DNA of 64,000 nucleotides from Tragulus kanchil. Lineage: Eukaryota; Chordata; Mammalia; Artiodactyla; Tragulidae. Numbering within the stretch: position 1 is the first letter of the stretch; the number at the start of each line of letters is the position of its first letter. Below are positions 23,366 through 36,277 of the stretch, piece by piece. A model generated the notes under the pieces. That model had not been told where the DNA came from. It made no database searches and worked only from the letters and a program-made list of their open reading frames with translations. The DNA is taken from contig JAIOJX010000002.1 in NCBI GenBank assembly GCA_022376925.1, positions 131,822,831-131,886,830 on the forward strand. Direction: 5' to 3'. A program made the position numbers and the translations under genes.

Positions 23366-24658
23366 AAACAGATTTATTGAGATATATAATTTACATGCCA
23401 CATAGTGCATCCCTTTAAAGTGTACAATTTTTAGTATATTCAGTGTTGTACAACCGTCACCACAGTCAATTTTAGAACATTTTCATTACCTCAAAAAATC
23501 AGTCCTCTGTCCTTCAACTCTCCCTGCCCTCCAGATAGTCCAGCCCTCAGCAACTGCTGATCTTCCTTCTGTCTCCGTACATTTATCTGATCTGTGGGGT
23601 TCATACAAATGGAATCATATACAGTCCATTGTATGTGAAAATCAAAACTGTATTTTCCAAACAGCTTAAACATGGTTGTCTGTATCAAGCTAAACCAGCT
23701 AAGGCAGGTCATTATTTTTCCATTTAAAAATTTGCTTCGAGTGTCAGAACATCTATGCCTTGTGCATATTTCTCGCAAATTATGCCCCAGTGCCTTTCTC
23801 TTTACAATTAAATATTTCCTGTTCAGGACTTTTTTAAAAAATAATCTATTGAGCTGACAAATGATCACAGAAATGATTCTGCCTAACAGTTAGTTTATTC
23901 CATTCTTTGCAAAGTAGTTTTTACTTATTCTAGGATAAGATGCAATAAACAAGACCCAGTTTTAGTGAGAGCTACAATTAATTACAGTGCAGTAAGAAGA
24001 GTGCTAAACTAAAACTCTGTAAAAGCAAAATAGAAAAATGGCAAAAAATTTAAAAAGAGTGCTAAAATAGTAAATAGTAAATGCCTATTACTGTGGGAGC
24101 ACGTTGAAATGCCACTCACCCAGGCTTGAAGAGTTAGAAATGACTAGCAACATGGAAGACTGACATCCAAATTGAGACCTAAAGAACCAATTGACCAAAG
24201 AAGGGAAGGATATAAGAGTGTTGCAAGTAGAAGGAAAAACAACTTTAAAGCCTCAGACTTCTTTTTTAAAGTTGTATGTGAGCACCTGAAAGCTCAATGT
24301 ACCTGCTTATAGTAGTTTAAAGGGAGTAGTGACAGAGAATGATGGAGAAATGGGGACTAGATCATGAAGAGCTTAGTTCTTCATCTCTCCCCCACCCTTT
24401 TTTAAACAGATTTATTGAGATATATAATTTACATGCCACATAGTGCATCCCTTTAAAGTGTACAATTTTTAGTATATTCAGTGTTGTACAACCGTCACCA
24501 CAGTCAATTTTAGAACATTTTCATTACCTCAAAAAATCAGTCCTCTGTCCTTCAACTCTCCCTGCCCTCCAGATAGTCCAGCCCTCAGCAACTGCTGATC
24601 TTCCTTCTGTCTCCGTACATTTATCTGATCTGTGGGGTTCATACAAATGGAATCATAT
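22582..24658. repeat. Tandem duplication 9 (period 1039)
   Basis: Copy A 22582-23620, copy B 23621-24658; only about one base of indel separates them. 21462-21577 is a third copy of the first 116 bases. Confidence 0.95.
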
Positions 24659-27110
24659 AAGCCATTTATGACTGGCTTTTTTCACTTAGTATAATGTTTT
24701 CAAGGTTTATCCATATTGTAGCGTTTATCAGTACTTCACTTCTTTTTATGGTCAAATAATGTTCCATTGTATAGATAAACAATTCATTTTGTTCAGTAAT
24801 TCATCCATTGAGGAGCATTTGGGTTGTTTCTACTTTTTGTAGCTGTTATGAGTGTAGCTATCATGAGTAGTGCTGCTATGAACGTTCATGTCCACATTCT
24901 TATATGGACATGTGTTTTCATTTCTCTTGCTCTCCTAGGAGTGAAAATGCTTGATCAAATCTTTCATTTTATCTGGAACTAACAGACTGTTTTCCAAAGT
25001 GATTGCACTGTTTTGCATTTCCACCAACAATGTATGAGGATTCTAGTTTCTCCATGTCTCACCAATGTTTGTTATTTGTGTTTTTGACTATAGCCATCCT
25101 AGTGGATGAAGTAGTTTTCCATTGTGGTTTTGATTTGCATTTCCCTGATGACTAATAATGGTAAGCATTTTTCATATGTTTTTAGCCATTTCTATTCTGT
25201 CTTTGGAAAAAATGTCTGTTTGATCCTCTGCCCATTTTTATAATGAATTGTCTTTTTATTGTTGTGTTATAAAAGATAATTCATTGTTAGACATATGACT
25301 TGCAAATATTTTCCCCTGTCTTATGGGTTATCTTTTCACTTTCTTCCTGGAATCCTTTGATGACAGGTGTTTTTAATTTTGAAGTCCATGTTATCCACCA
25401 TGTGTTTTATTGCTAGTGCTTTTGGTGTTATCGCACCATGTGGTTTTCCCTTTTAAAGTGTACAATTTTAGTATAAATTCAGTGTTTGGGGGGAAAACAA
25501 ACCCCCCCCCGATTTATTGAGATATATAATTTACATGCCACATAGTGCATCCCTTTAAAGTGTACAATTTTTAGTATATTCAGTGTTGTACAACCGTCAC
25601 CACAGTCAATTTTAGAACATTTTCATTACCTCAAAAAATCAGTCCTCTGTCCTTCAACTCTCCCTGCCCTCCAGATAGTCCAGCCCTCAGCAACTGCTGA
25701 TCTTCCTTCTGTCTCCGTACATTTATCTGATCTGTGGGGTTCATACAAATGGAATCATATAAGCCATTTATGACTGGCTTTTTTCACTTAGTATAATGTT
25801 TTCAAGGTTTATCCATATTGTAGCGTTTATCAGTACTTCACTTCTTTTTATGGTCAAATAATGTTCCATTGTATAGATAAACAATTCATTTTGTTCAGTA
25901 ATTCATCCATTGAGGAGCATTTGGGTTGTTTCTACTTTTTGTAGCTGTTATGAGTGTAGCTATCATGAGTAGTGCTGCTATGAACGTTCATGTCCACATT
26001 CTTATATGGACATGTGTTTTCATTTCTCTTGCTCTCCTAGGAGTGAAAATGCTTGATCAAATCTTTCATTTTATCTGGAACTAACAGACTGTTTTCCAAA
26101 GTGATTGCACTGTTTTGCATTTCCACCAACAATGTATGAGGATTCTAGTTTCTCCATGTCTCACCAATGTTTGTTATTTGTGTTTTTGACTATAGCCATC
26201 CTAGTGGATGAAGTAGTTTTCCATTGTGGTTTTGATTTGCATTTCCCTGATGACTAATAATGGTAAGCATTTTTCATATGTTTTTAGCCATTTCTATTCT
26301 GTCTTTGGAAAAAATGTCTGTTTGATCCTCTGCCCATTTTTATAATGAATTGTCTTTTTATTGTTGTGTTATAAAAGATAATTCATTGTTAGACATATGA
26401 CTTGCAAATATTTTCCCCTGTCTTATGGGTTATCTTTTCACTTTCTTCCTGGAATCCTTTGATGACAGGTGTTTTTAATTTTGAAGTCCATGTTATCCAC
26501 CATGTGTTTTATTGCTAGTGCTTTTGGTGTTATCTAAGAAACAATTGCCTAATCTACTGTCATGAAGGTCTTTTCCTAAGTTTTCTTCTCATATATTTAG
26601 CTCTTCCACTTCGCCTTTCCTTCAAGTTTAAGTTATTTTTTGTATGTGGTGTGAAGGAAAAGTCTACATTTATTTTTTTACATGTTTCCCATCACCACTT
26701 GCTGAAAAGACTGTTCTTTCTTCATTGAATAGTCTTGGCACCCTTGCTATAAATTAACTGGCCATAAATGTGAGTGTTTATTTTGAAACTCTCGATTCTA
26801 CTTCATTGATCTCTGTGTCTGCCCTAACACCATTATTATATAATCTTGATTGCTGTAGTTTTATAATAATAAGTTTTGAAGTCAAGAAGTATGTCTTTGA
26901 GCTTTGTTCTTTTTCAAGGTTTTTGTGCCTATTCTTGAATCCCTTACATTTCCATGTAAATTTTAGGGTCATCTTGTTGATTGTTGCAACAGGAATCCAA
27001 AAAAGAAAACCCACCAGGAATTTTGATAAAGATCACATTAACTCTAAAAATCAATTTGGGAAGTATTATCCAAGTCTTCCAGTCCATAAGTGTGGGATAT
27101 CTTACCATCT
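24404..27110 (-). mobile_element. L1 LINE 3' portion, antisense (with internal duplication)
   Basis: Ancient mammalian L1 3' UTR and end of ORF2: TTTATTGAGATATATAATTT at the 3' end, then TTCCATTGTATAGATAAACA, TTGATTTGCATTTCCCTGAT and AACACCATTATTATATAATC farther in. No open frame survives. 24409-26534 is inflated by tandem duplication 10; a partial copy of the 3' end is at 23366-23620. Confidence 0.85.
24409..26534. repeat. Tandem duplication 10 (period 1102)
   Basis: Copy A 24409-25432, copy B 25511-26534. The 78-base junction contains a garbled echo of 24450-24490 followed by G6 and C11 runs. Lies inside an antisense L1. Confidence 0.95.
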
Positions 27111-27113
27111 ATT

Positions 27114-28183
27114 TAGTTCAGTTCAGTTCAGTTGCTCAGTCATGTCTAACTCTTTGTGACCCCATGGACTGTAGCACACCAGGCTTCCCTGTCCTTCACC
27201 ATCTCCCAGAGCTTGCTCAAACTCATGTCCATTGAATGAGTGGTACCATCCAGTCATTTCATCCTCTGTCGTCCCCATCTCCTTTTGCCTTCTATTTTTC
27301 CTAACATAAGGGTCTTTTCCAGTGAGTCAGCTCTCTACATCAGGTGGCCAAAGTGTTGGAGCCTCAGCTTCAGCATCAGTCCTTCCAATGAATATTCAGG
27401 GTTGATTTCCTTTAGGATTGACTGGTTGGACCTTCTTACCGTCCAAGGGGCTCTCAAGAGTCTTCTCCAATACCACAGGTCAAAGGCATCAGTTCTTCAG
27501 TGCTCAGCCTTCTTTATGGTCCAACTCACATGCATATAAGACTACTGGAAAAATCAAAGCTTTGACTATATGGACCTTTGTCAGCAAAGTGATGTCTCTG
27601 GTTTTGAATGTGCTGTCTAGGTTTGTTAATAGCTTTTCTTCCAAGAAGCAAGCATCTTTTAATTTCATGGCTACAGTCACTATCCACAGTGATTTTGGAG
27701 CCCAAGAAAATAAAGTCTGTCAGTGTTTCCATTGTTTGCCCATCTATTTGCCATGAAGTGATCAGACCAGATCCCATGATCTTAGTTTTTTGAATGTTGA
27801 GTTTTAGGCCAGCTTTTTCTCTCTGCTTTCACCTTCATAAAGAGGCTTTTTAGAAAAGAAAAAAAAAAGAGGCTCTTTAGTTTCTTTTCTTTTTCTGCCA
27901 TAAGGGTGCTATTATTTGCATACCTGAGGTTATTGAGATTTCTCCCAGCAGTCTTGATTCCATCTTATGCTTCATCCAGACTGGCATTTTGCATGATGTA
28001 CATTGCATATAAGGGTGACAATAACACAGCCTTGACATACTCCTTTTCCAATTTGGAACCAGTCCGTTGTTCCATGTCCAGTTCTAACTGTTGCTTCTTG
28101 TGCTACATGTAGGTTTTGCAGGAGGCAGATAAGTTGATCTGGTATTCCCATCTCTTTCAGAATTTTCTACAGTTTGTTGTGAC
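27114..28183 (-). mobile_element. BovB LINE 3' part, antisense
   Basis: Starts with three to four tandem TTCAG units (27117-27132), the simple-repeat 3' tail typical of BovB, then GTTGCTCAGTCATGTCTAA and the reverse-transcriptase region; minus 27777-27526 reads MGSGLITSWQIDGQTMETL. 5'-truncated, with stops. Its innermost 283 bases recur at 29011-29293. Confidence 0.92.
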
Positions 28184-30120
28184 CAGAACTTCATTAATTT
28201 CAGCAACATTTTGATTTCCAAAATGGTTGATTGAAGCAGTGACAGTTTCATTTTAAGAGTGTCTACATTTGTCTCCTTTTACAACTGTTTATGTCCAAAA
28301 GTTAGAACAGTGCCTAGCATATAGTGATGGGCAGTAAATACTTGAATAAAGAAAAATAGGAAATCAGAAAGTTACATCTTATATGCATTGTGTGTTTGAA
28401 GTAGCAATAAGACACCCAAGCAAGTGGAAGATGAGGCTAAAATTCTGTAAAGAATGAAGGGCCTTGAGATTTACCACATTTAAGGGGGAAGATGCAGCTA
28501 AATAGAAGCAGCAGCCCCAGAGATGGGAGAAAAACAGGAGTAGCGTTTCAGGGTAGCAAAGACAGAGCCAGAAAGAAGGAGCTGCCAGTATAAGCTACAG
28601 AAAAGCTGAAGAAAATGAGGACTGGAGAAGATCTTTGGATTTAGAGACTAAGAGGATAAGAATGAGCTTGAAAAGAAGAATCTACATAGAGCAGTGAAGT
28701 GAAAGTCATATTACAGAGGGTGTGAGGAATGAGTGGATAATGAGATAAATTTCCTCGCCCCAGAGCTAAAGGAAGAGAAGTAGACTTCCCTGGTGCTCCA
28801 GTGGATAAGAATATGCCTGCCAGTGCAAGGGATGAGGGTTTGATGCCTAGCCTGGAGGATGCCACATGCCTCAGAGCACCATGTGCACCATGCCCATGTG
28901 CCACAACTACTGGAGCTGCTTGCTCTAGGGCCTGCCGCTGCAGCTACTAAGCCTGCTTGCTGCATCCGCAGAAGCCCATCCGTGTGCCTAGAGCCTGTAT
29001 TCTGAAACAATAAGGGTGCTATTATTTGCATACCTGAGGTTATTGAGATTTCTCCCAGCAGTCTTGATTCCATCTTATGCTTCATCCAGACTGGCATTTT
29101 GCATGATGTACATTGCATATAAGGGTGACAATAACACAGCCTTGACATACTCCTTTTCCAATTTGGAACCAGTCCGTTGTTCCATGTCCAGTTCTAACTG
29201 TTGCTTCTTGTGCTACATGTAGGTTTTGCAGGAGGCAGATAAGTTGATCTGGTATTCCCATCTCTTTCAGAATTTTCTACAGTTTGTTGTGACCAGAACT
29301 TCATTAATTTCAGCAACATTTTGATTTCCAAAATGGTTGATTGAAGCAGTGACAGTTTCATTTTAAGAGTGTCTACATTTGTCTCCTTTTACAACTGTTT
29401 ATGTCCAAAAGTTAGAACAGTGCCTAGCATATAGTGATGGGCAGTAAATACTTGAATAAAGAAAAATAGGAAATCAGAAAGTTACATCTTATATGCATTG
29501 TGTGTTTGAAGTAGCAATAAGACACCCAAGCAAGTGGAAGATGAGGCTAAAATTCTGTAAAGAATGAAGGGCCTTGAGATTTACCACATTTAAGGGGGAA
29601 GATGCAGCTAAATAGAAGCAGCAGCCCCAGAGATGGGAGAAAAACAGGAGTAGCGTTTCAGGGTAGCAAAGACAGAGCCAGAAAGAAGGAGCTGCCAGTA
29701 TAAGCTACAGAAAAGCTGAAGAAAATGAGGACTGGAGAAGATCTTTGGATTTAGAGACTAAGAGGATAAGAATGAGCTTGAAAAGAAGAATCTACATAGA
29801 GCAGTGAAGTGAAAGTCATATTACAGAGGGTGTGAGGAATGAGTGGATAATGAGATAAATTTCCTCGCCCCAGAGCTAAAGGAAGAGAAGTAGACTTCCC
29901 TGGTGCTCCAGTGGATAAGAATATGCCTGCCAGTGCAAGGGATGAGGGTTTGATGCCTAGCCTGGAGGATGCCACATGCCTCAGAGCACCATGTGCACCA
30001 TGCCCATGTGCCACAACTACTGGAGCTGCTTGCTCTAGGGCCTGCCGCTGCAGCTACTAAGCCTGCTTGCTGCATCCGCAGAAGCCCATCCGTGTGCCTA
30101 GAGCCTGTATTCTGAAACAA
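27901..30120. repeat. Tandem duplication 11 (period 1110)
   Basis: Copy A 27901-29010, copy B 29011-30120, abutting with no filler and no length difference that I could see. It truncates a CHR-2 SINE in copy A and restarts inside BovB. Confidence 0.95.
28184..28781. other. Unique intron sequence with L2-like relic
   Basis: 28293-28345 (AGAACAGTGCCTAGCATATA) resembles an L2/MIR 3' end; the rest is purine-rich unique sequence. Copy at 29294-29891. Confidence 0.5.
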
Positions 30121-30243
30121 GAGGAGCCGCCACAGTGGGAAGCCTGTGCACCATGGAAAAGAACAGCCCCTGCTCACTGCAGCTAGAGAGAGCCTGAGCA
30201 CGGCAGTGGAGACCCAGCACAACCAAAAATAAATATTTATAAA
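29892..30243 (+). mobile_element. CHR-2-type SINE, full length
   Basis: Sense: AGACTTCCCTGGTGCTCCAG, then GTGCCACAACTACTGGAG, ends AACCAAAAATAAATATTTAT. The first 229 bases also appear at 28782-29010, where the duplication junction truncates it. Confidence 0.87.
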
Positions 30244-30411
30244 ATGAAGAGAGGCAGTGTGGCAGTCGGAACAGTCATGTAAAAGAGGTATAGTTGTTTT
30301 GGTTTTTATATAAAGACATAAACATTACATCTGTAGAGAGAAGAAAGACCCATGGTCTAAGATGGTTGTCAAATTTTAATGCACATAAGTCCATCAAGAG
30401 AATTTTACAGG

Positions 30412-30538
30412 GACTTCCCTGGTGTTCAGTGGTCAAGACTTTGCTCTTCCACTGCAGGGAACACAGGTTGACCCCTTGTTTCCTGGTGAGTGAACTGAGA
30501 TTCCACATGCCTCGTGGCAAAAAGAAAGAAAGAAGCTT
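30412..30538 (+). mobile_element. CHR-1-type SINE
   Basis: Sense: GGGACTTCCCTGGTGTTCAG through CATGCCTCGTGGC and an AAAG-rich tail. Confidence 0.82.
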
Positions 30539-30637
30539 TTGTTTAAAACACAAGTTGTTGGCACCACATAAGGGGAATCCAGTTCAATAGGTCTGAGAAA
30601 CAGATAATCAGCATTTTAATACATGCACCCCCTCCTC

Positions 30638-30828
30638 GGGCTTTCCCACCTGCCAGTGCAGGAGATGTAAGTTCGATCCCTGAGTTAGGAAGATCCCCTG
30701 GAGAAGGAAATGGAAGCCTACCCCAGTATTCTTGCCTCAGAAATCCCACAACAGAGGAGCCTGGCAGGCTACAGTCCATAGGATCACCAAAGAGTCAGGC
30801 ACAACTTAATGACTAAACAGCAACAGAC
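30638..30828 (+). mobile_element. Bov-tA SINE with deleted head
   Basis: Head shortened (GGGCTTTCCCACCTGCCAG); body intact to GACTAAACAGCAACAGAC. Body repeated at 31834-31970. Confidence 0.83.
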
Positions 30829-32946
30829 CCCCTCCCCACCCACCAAGATGCACACATGCACCCATTTAAAAGATTCTGGTCTGCTTAAATAACTAAGACA
30901 CGCTGGTCCACGAAGTAATTGAAGTCAAAATAAAGGGTGGAAAGGGAATTAGATAAGGGTTAAGCTTTAGAAAGGAGAAATTCAGCTCCTTTAAAACAAA
31001 CAGGAAGTTACATCAACTACACATCAATTTTTAAAAATCACTGAAAGTTACTGTCAAGCTCTCAAAACAACAGCAACAATAACAAAAACACAGGAAGAGG
31101 TGGTACAGAGAAATTCTGAGATGATACACTGAGCTTCTCAGATGTTTTCAGGTAGAAAGGAGGGGAAATAAGATTGTTTCATTAAATGAGAAGGAAGGTT
31201 ACTGCTCTGGGCAGGCATGAGAGAGTCTGAGAAGAGTGGAAAGGTCCAAAACAGCTGCTGTGGGAGATGCAGCAGTCACCAAGGAGGAACCCCACTGAGC
31301 ACCATTGGGCGTCCCCCGGGGCTCAGTGGGTAAAGAACCCTGTAGTGCAGGCAAAACAGGAGAGGTGGGTTCGATCCCTGGGTCAGGAAGGTCTCCTGGA
31401 GGAGGGAATGGCAGCCCACTCCAGTCTTCCTGCCTGAAAAATTCTGTGGACAGAGGTGCCTGGCAGAATACAGTCCAGAGGGTCACGCAGAGTTGGACAC
31501 AACTGAGCAACTAACCATGCACACACAAGCGCATTAGACTTCTGGCTGGCAGACCCACTCAGCAGTTACCTGACAGTTTTCAAAGGAAGACATAGTCCTA
31601 AAAACACGTTTCTTCTCTTAGCAATTCATCATGACTGTCATCTGAGGATGTACTGACACCTTTTTTAATGCTTTTGACCTGGCTCCCTTCATGGAATAAT
31701 GAACTGCATATACAGAGTATTTTACACGTATTTAAAATTTACCTGACTTTCAACTCAAAAGACACTTCCTATGATTTGGTGGAACATAATTATGTTCATT
31801 TTCTCATCAGGGAGCCCCTGGCGGGGCTGAGGAAGATCCCTGAGAAGGAAATGGAAGCCTACCCCAGTATTCTTGCCTCAGAAATCCCACAACAGAGGAG
31901 CCTGGCAGGCTACAGTCCATAGGATCACCAAAGAGTCAGGCACAACTTAATGACTAAACAGCAACAGACCCCCTCCCCACCCACCAAGATGCACACATGC
32001 ACCCATTTAAAAGATTCTGGTCTGCTTAAATAACTAAGACACGCTGGTCCACGAAGTAATTGAAGTCAAAATAAAGGGTGGAAAGGGAATTAGATAAGGG
32101 TTAAGCTTTAGAAAGGAGAAATTCAGCTCCTTTAAAACAAACAGGAAGTTACATCAACTACACATCAATTTTTAAAAATCACTGAAAGTTACTGTCAAGC
32201 TCTCAAAACAACAGCAACAATAACAAAAACACAGGAAGAGGTGGTACAGAGAAATTCTGAGATGATACACTGAGCTTCTCAGATGTTTTCAGGTAGAAAG
32301 GAGGGGAAATAAGATTGTTTCATTAAATGAGAAGGAAGGTTACTGCTCTGGGCAGGCATGAGAGAGTCTGAGAAGAGTGGAAAGGTCCAAAACAGCTGCT
32401 GTGGGAGATGCAGCAGTCACCAAGGAGGAACCCCACTGAGCACCATTGGGCGTCCCCCGGGGCTCAGTGGGTAAAGAACCCTGTAGTGCAGGCAAAACAG
32501 GAGAGGTGGGTTCGATCCCTGGGTCAGGAAGGTCTCCTGGAGGAGGGAATGGCAGCCCACTCCAGTCTTCCTGCCTGAAAAATTCTGTGGACAGAGGTGC
32601 CTGGCAGAATACAGTCCAGAGGGTCACGCAGAGTTGGACACAACTGAGCAACTAACCATGCACACACAAGCGCATTAGACTTCTGGCTGGCAGACCCACT
32701 CAGCAGTTACCTGACAGTTTTCAAAGGAAGACATAGTCCTAAAAACACGTTTCTTCTCTTAGCAATTCATCATGACTGTCATCTGAGGATGTACTGACAC
32801 CTTTTTTAATGCTTTTGACCTGGCTCCCTTCATGGAATAATGAACTGCATATACAGAGTATTTTACACGTATTTAAAATTTACCTGACTTTCAACTCAAA
32901 AGACACTTCCTATGATTTGGTGGAACATAATTATGTTCATTTTCTC
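30691..32946. repeat. Tandem duplication 12 (period 1141)
   Basis: Copy A 30691-31806, copy B 31834-32946. The filler 31807-31833 is a noisy SINE-like join. Confidence 0.95.
31307..31521 (+). mobile_element. Bov-tA SINE
   Basis: Sense: GGGCGTCCCCCGGGGCTCAG to GGACACAACTGAGCAACTAA. Copy at 32448-32662. Confidence 0.85.
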
Positions 32947-33244
32947 CATGATCAAGTTTTTATGGACTCTGATCACAATTCATATGATGCTTGCCATCAT
33001 TTCACACATTGGTATTTCCAGGACCTGCTGTATGGAGGGTGTTTATTTTCACCTGACCACCAGAAGTTACCAAGTGAATGTAGGGCTTTGGCTCATGGGA
33101 ACGGTAACCAACCTGCTTAGCTTTCTCTAGATTTGGATAAGTAGGAATCAGTTGAAACTAACCGAGGTGAAACACCTAAACACTATGCTGCTTATACTAA
33201 CCTTACTAAATACTTTCAGCAACTCTCTATGATAGTGTGTGCAT
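31522..33244. other. Unique intron sequence plus duplicated material
   Basis: Outside the duplicated SINEs no family or exon is recognised. The open frame 32809-33120 is not supported by any splice or homology evidence. Confidence 0.5.
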
Positions 33245-33456
33245 GCATGCATGCTCAGTCGCTTGGTCATGTCCAACTCTTTGTGACCTCATGAACTGTA
33301 GCCCACCAGGCTCCTCTGTCCATGGAATTCTCCAGGCAAGAATACTGGAGTGGGTTGCCAGTTCCTTCCTCAGGAGATCCTCCCGATGCAGGGATTGAAC
33401 CAGAGTCTCTTAGACTGGCAAGCAGGTGCTTTACCACTGAGCCACCTGGAAAGCCC
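33245..33456 (-). mobile_element. Bov-tA SINE
   Basis: Antisense, begins with TGCATGCATGCATGCTCAG; flanked by ATGATAG on both sides. Copy at 34340-34551. Confidence 0.87.
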
Positions 33457-33701
33457 ATGATAGATAATAGAAGATCTCTGCTTACATATGAGGAAGTAGG
33501 TTAAGATGCCTCAGTTGCCTCAAATATGTGATCAGTTGAGATAGGTTTGAGAAATTCTGAAGTATCAATTGTCTAAAAATAGTTTATGAGATAGAATGCA
33601 ACCTACTGAAAGGAATATATGATTATTCAGTTACCTGTTCCCCAAGTTAGGTAGCCAAAAGTGTTTTGTTTGTATGAAACATCTTCTCAATACTAGTAAC
33701 T

Positions 33702-33885
33702 AATTTAGTCAGCACTTCTGTGTACCAGGCATTGTTCTAAGCTTTTTATAATATTAAAGTCATTTAATCTTCAGTAACCTGTAAGATAGGTACTATTTAT
33801 TATGCCCATTATACAGATGAAGTAATTGAGACAGTGAGAATAAGTAACTTGTCCAAAACTGCAGAGCTAGTGAGTGACAAGAACC
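33702..33885 (-). mobile_element. MIR, near full length
   Basis: Antisense MIR: CCAGGCATTGTTCTAAGC, then TTATACAGATGAAGTAATTG and AGCTAGTGAGTGAC. Copy at 34798-34990. Confidence 0.82.
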
Positions 33886-35013
33886 CCAGACAGACTTGCA
33901 AGCTTACTTACTATCTCTAGCACTTCTATGATTTGTGGAAAAACATATACAGAGTATTTTACAGTATTTAAAATTTACCTGACTTTCAACTCAAAAGACA
34001 CTTCCTATGATTTGGTGGAACATAATTATGTTCATTTTCTCCATGATCAAGTTTTTATGGACTCTGATCACAATTCATATGATGCTTGCCATCATTTCAC
34101 ACATTGGTATTTCCAGGACCTGCTGTATGGAGGGTGTTTATTTTCACCTGACCACCAGAAGTTACCAAGTGAATGTAGGGCTTTGGCTCATGGGAACGGT
34201 AACCAACCTGCTTAGCTTTCTCTAGATTTGGATAAGTAGGAATCAGTTGAAACTAACCGAGGTGAAACACCTAAACACTATGCTGCTTATACTAACCTTA
34301 CTAAATACTTTCAGCAACTCTCTATGATAGTGTGTGCATGCATGCATGCTCAGTCGCTTGGTCATGTCCAACTCTTTGTGACCTCATGAACTGTAGCCCA
34401 CCAGGCTCCTCTGTCCATGGAATTCTCCAGGCAAGAATACTGGAGTGGGTTGCCAGTTCCTTCCTCAGGAGATCCTCCCGATGCAGGGATTGAACCAGAG
34501 TCTCTTAGACTGGCAAGCAGGTGCTTTACCACTGAGCCACCTGGAAAGCCCATGATAGATAATAGAAGATCTCTGCTTACATATGAGGAAGTAGGTTAAG
34601 ATGCCTCAGTTGCCTCAAATATGTGATCAGTTGAGATAGGTTTGAGAAATTCTGAAGTATCAATTGTCTAAAAATAGTTTATGAGATAGAATGCAACCTA
34701 CTGAAAGGAATATATGATTATTCAGTTACCTGTTCCCCAAGTTAGGTAGCCAAAAGTGTTTTGTTTGTATGAAACATCTTCTCAATACTAGTAACTAATT
34801 TAGTCAGCACTTCTGTGTACCAGGCATTGTTCTAAGCTTTTTATAATATTAAAGTCATTTAATCTTCAGTAACCTGTAAGATAGGTACTATTTATTATGC
34901 CCATTATACAGATGAAGTAATTGAGACAGTGAGAATAAGTAACTTGTCCAAAACTGCAGAGCTAGTGAGTGACAAGAACCCCAGACAGACTTGCTCAATA
35001 GCTTACTTACTAT

Positions 35014-35308
35014 GCTCTTAGCCAGTGTTCTGTGCTGCCTTTCATTGGCCTTCATGTAGAACTGCTTTCAAACAGCTTAGGAAGTTAGTCTTCCTTATCC
35101 AGTGACCTTATGTTTAATAGTAATAATAAAACCAAGTGAAAGGAAAGAATCTGGTCTTTGCTGTAATCTCTTCTCACACAGTCAAGATTCTATCCTTTGT
35201 AGTTAATTCATAGTGTGAAGTGTGGGTATCTGAGAACAATGCAGCATGTTTTCTCATGGCACTTACCAGAGTGGGAAAAGCATAAGAAGAACAGTATTTG
35301 GGGGTCTT
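35014..35308. other. Unique intron sequence
   Basis: No family recognised. Confidence 0.5.
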
Positions 35309-35320
35309 CTAGGTATTTTT

Positions 35321-35456
35321 TTAAATTATTTATTTATTTGGCTCCATTGGATCTTAGTTGTAGCATGTGGGATCTAGTTCCCTGATCAGGGATTGAACCC
35401 AGGCCCCCTGCACTAGGAACACAGAGTCTTAACCACTGGACCACAAGGGAAGTCCC
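35321..35456 (-). mobile_element. CHR-1-type SINE
   Basis: Antisense, flanked by CTAGGTATTTTT (35309-35320 and 35457-35468). Confidence 0.88.
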
Positions 35457-35468
35457 TAGGTATTTTTT

Positions 35469-35778
35469 TTTAATAATTTTATTTATTATTTTTGGCTGTG
35501 CTGGGTTTTCATTTCTGCATGGGCTTTTGTCTAATTGCAGAGAGCAGGGGGCTACCCTCTAGTTGTGGTGTATGGGCTTCTTATTGCAGTGGCTTCTCTT
35601 GTTGTGGAGCACAGATTCTAGCATGCTTGGGCTTCTATAGTTGTGGCATATGGGCTCAAAAGTTATGGTTCCTGGGGCTCAGTTGCTCTGCAGCATGTGG
35701 GACCTTCCCCGATCAGGGATTGAGCCTATTGTCTCCTGCAGTGGCAGGTGGATTCTTCACCACTGAGACACTAGGGCA
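35469..35778 (-). mobile_element. CHR-2-type SINE
   Basis: Antisense: GGCTGTGCTGGGTTTTCA, TCTATAGTTGTGGCATATGG, ends CACTGAGACACTAGGGCAG. Confidence 0.85.
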
Positions 35779-35931
35779 GCTTCTGCAGTAACAGTTCTCT
35801 TAGCCAGTCTCTTTTGCTGTTTGCAGTGTGAAAGCTGATCAAACTTGGTACATTCACAGAATTACATAATGGTCCCGTCAAATAAAGTGGCATCAGTATT
35901 GATTGCTGAGAAACAGATTGCTCAGTTTTGG

Positions 35932-36248
35932 GGCTTCCCTGGTGGTCCATTGGGTAAGGACACCACCTTACAGTGCAGGGGGCGCCAATTCGATCCCTGG
36001 CCTGGGAAGATCCCACGTGCTGTGGAGCAGCTGGACCGATGTGTCCAATTACTGAGCCAGAGCTCTGGAGCGCATGCGCCCAGAGCCGGTGCTCTGCAAC
36101 GAGAGAGGCCACTGCAGTGGGAGGCCCACACGGGCCAAAGAACAAACATGGATGAAAAATAGATAAACGGAAGACCAATAGAAATGGCCTGCCCCCATCC
36201 TTCCCCATCACCCCCCCAAAATAAATTAACTAATTAATTTTAAAAAAA
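35932..36248 (+). mobile_element. Family-T SINE, full length, young
   Basis: Duplication AGATTGCTCAGTTTTGGGG just before (ending near 35933, merging with the SINE's leading Gs) and at 36249-36267, at 19 bp the longest in the window. Contains GTGTCCAATTACTGAGCC. Confidence 0.95.
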
Positions 36249-36277
36249 GATTGCTCAGTTTTGGGGCAGGGTTATTT

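Larger units (their letters stand above)
32850..35013. repeat. Tandem duplication 13 (period about 1096)
   Basis: Copy A 32850 to about 33925, copy B 33946-35013. Overlaps the previous pair; the first 97 bases also occur at 31709-31806. The end of copy A is visibly corrupted. Confidence 0.95.

Noticed and set aside
18539..26534. CRISPR-like or phage-like repeat array
   Set aside because: Units are about 1.1 kb and overlap as chains; there are no short repeats with unique spacers, and the DNA is mammalian.
23366..27110. Endogenous retrovirus
   Set aside because: The text is L1 3' end and ORF2 relic; no LTR pair, primer-binding site or gag/env-like frame was found here or elsewhere in the window.
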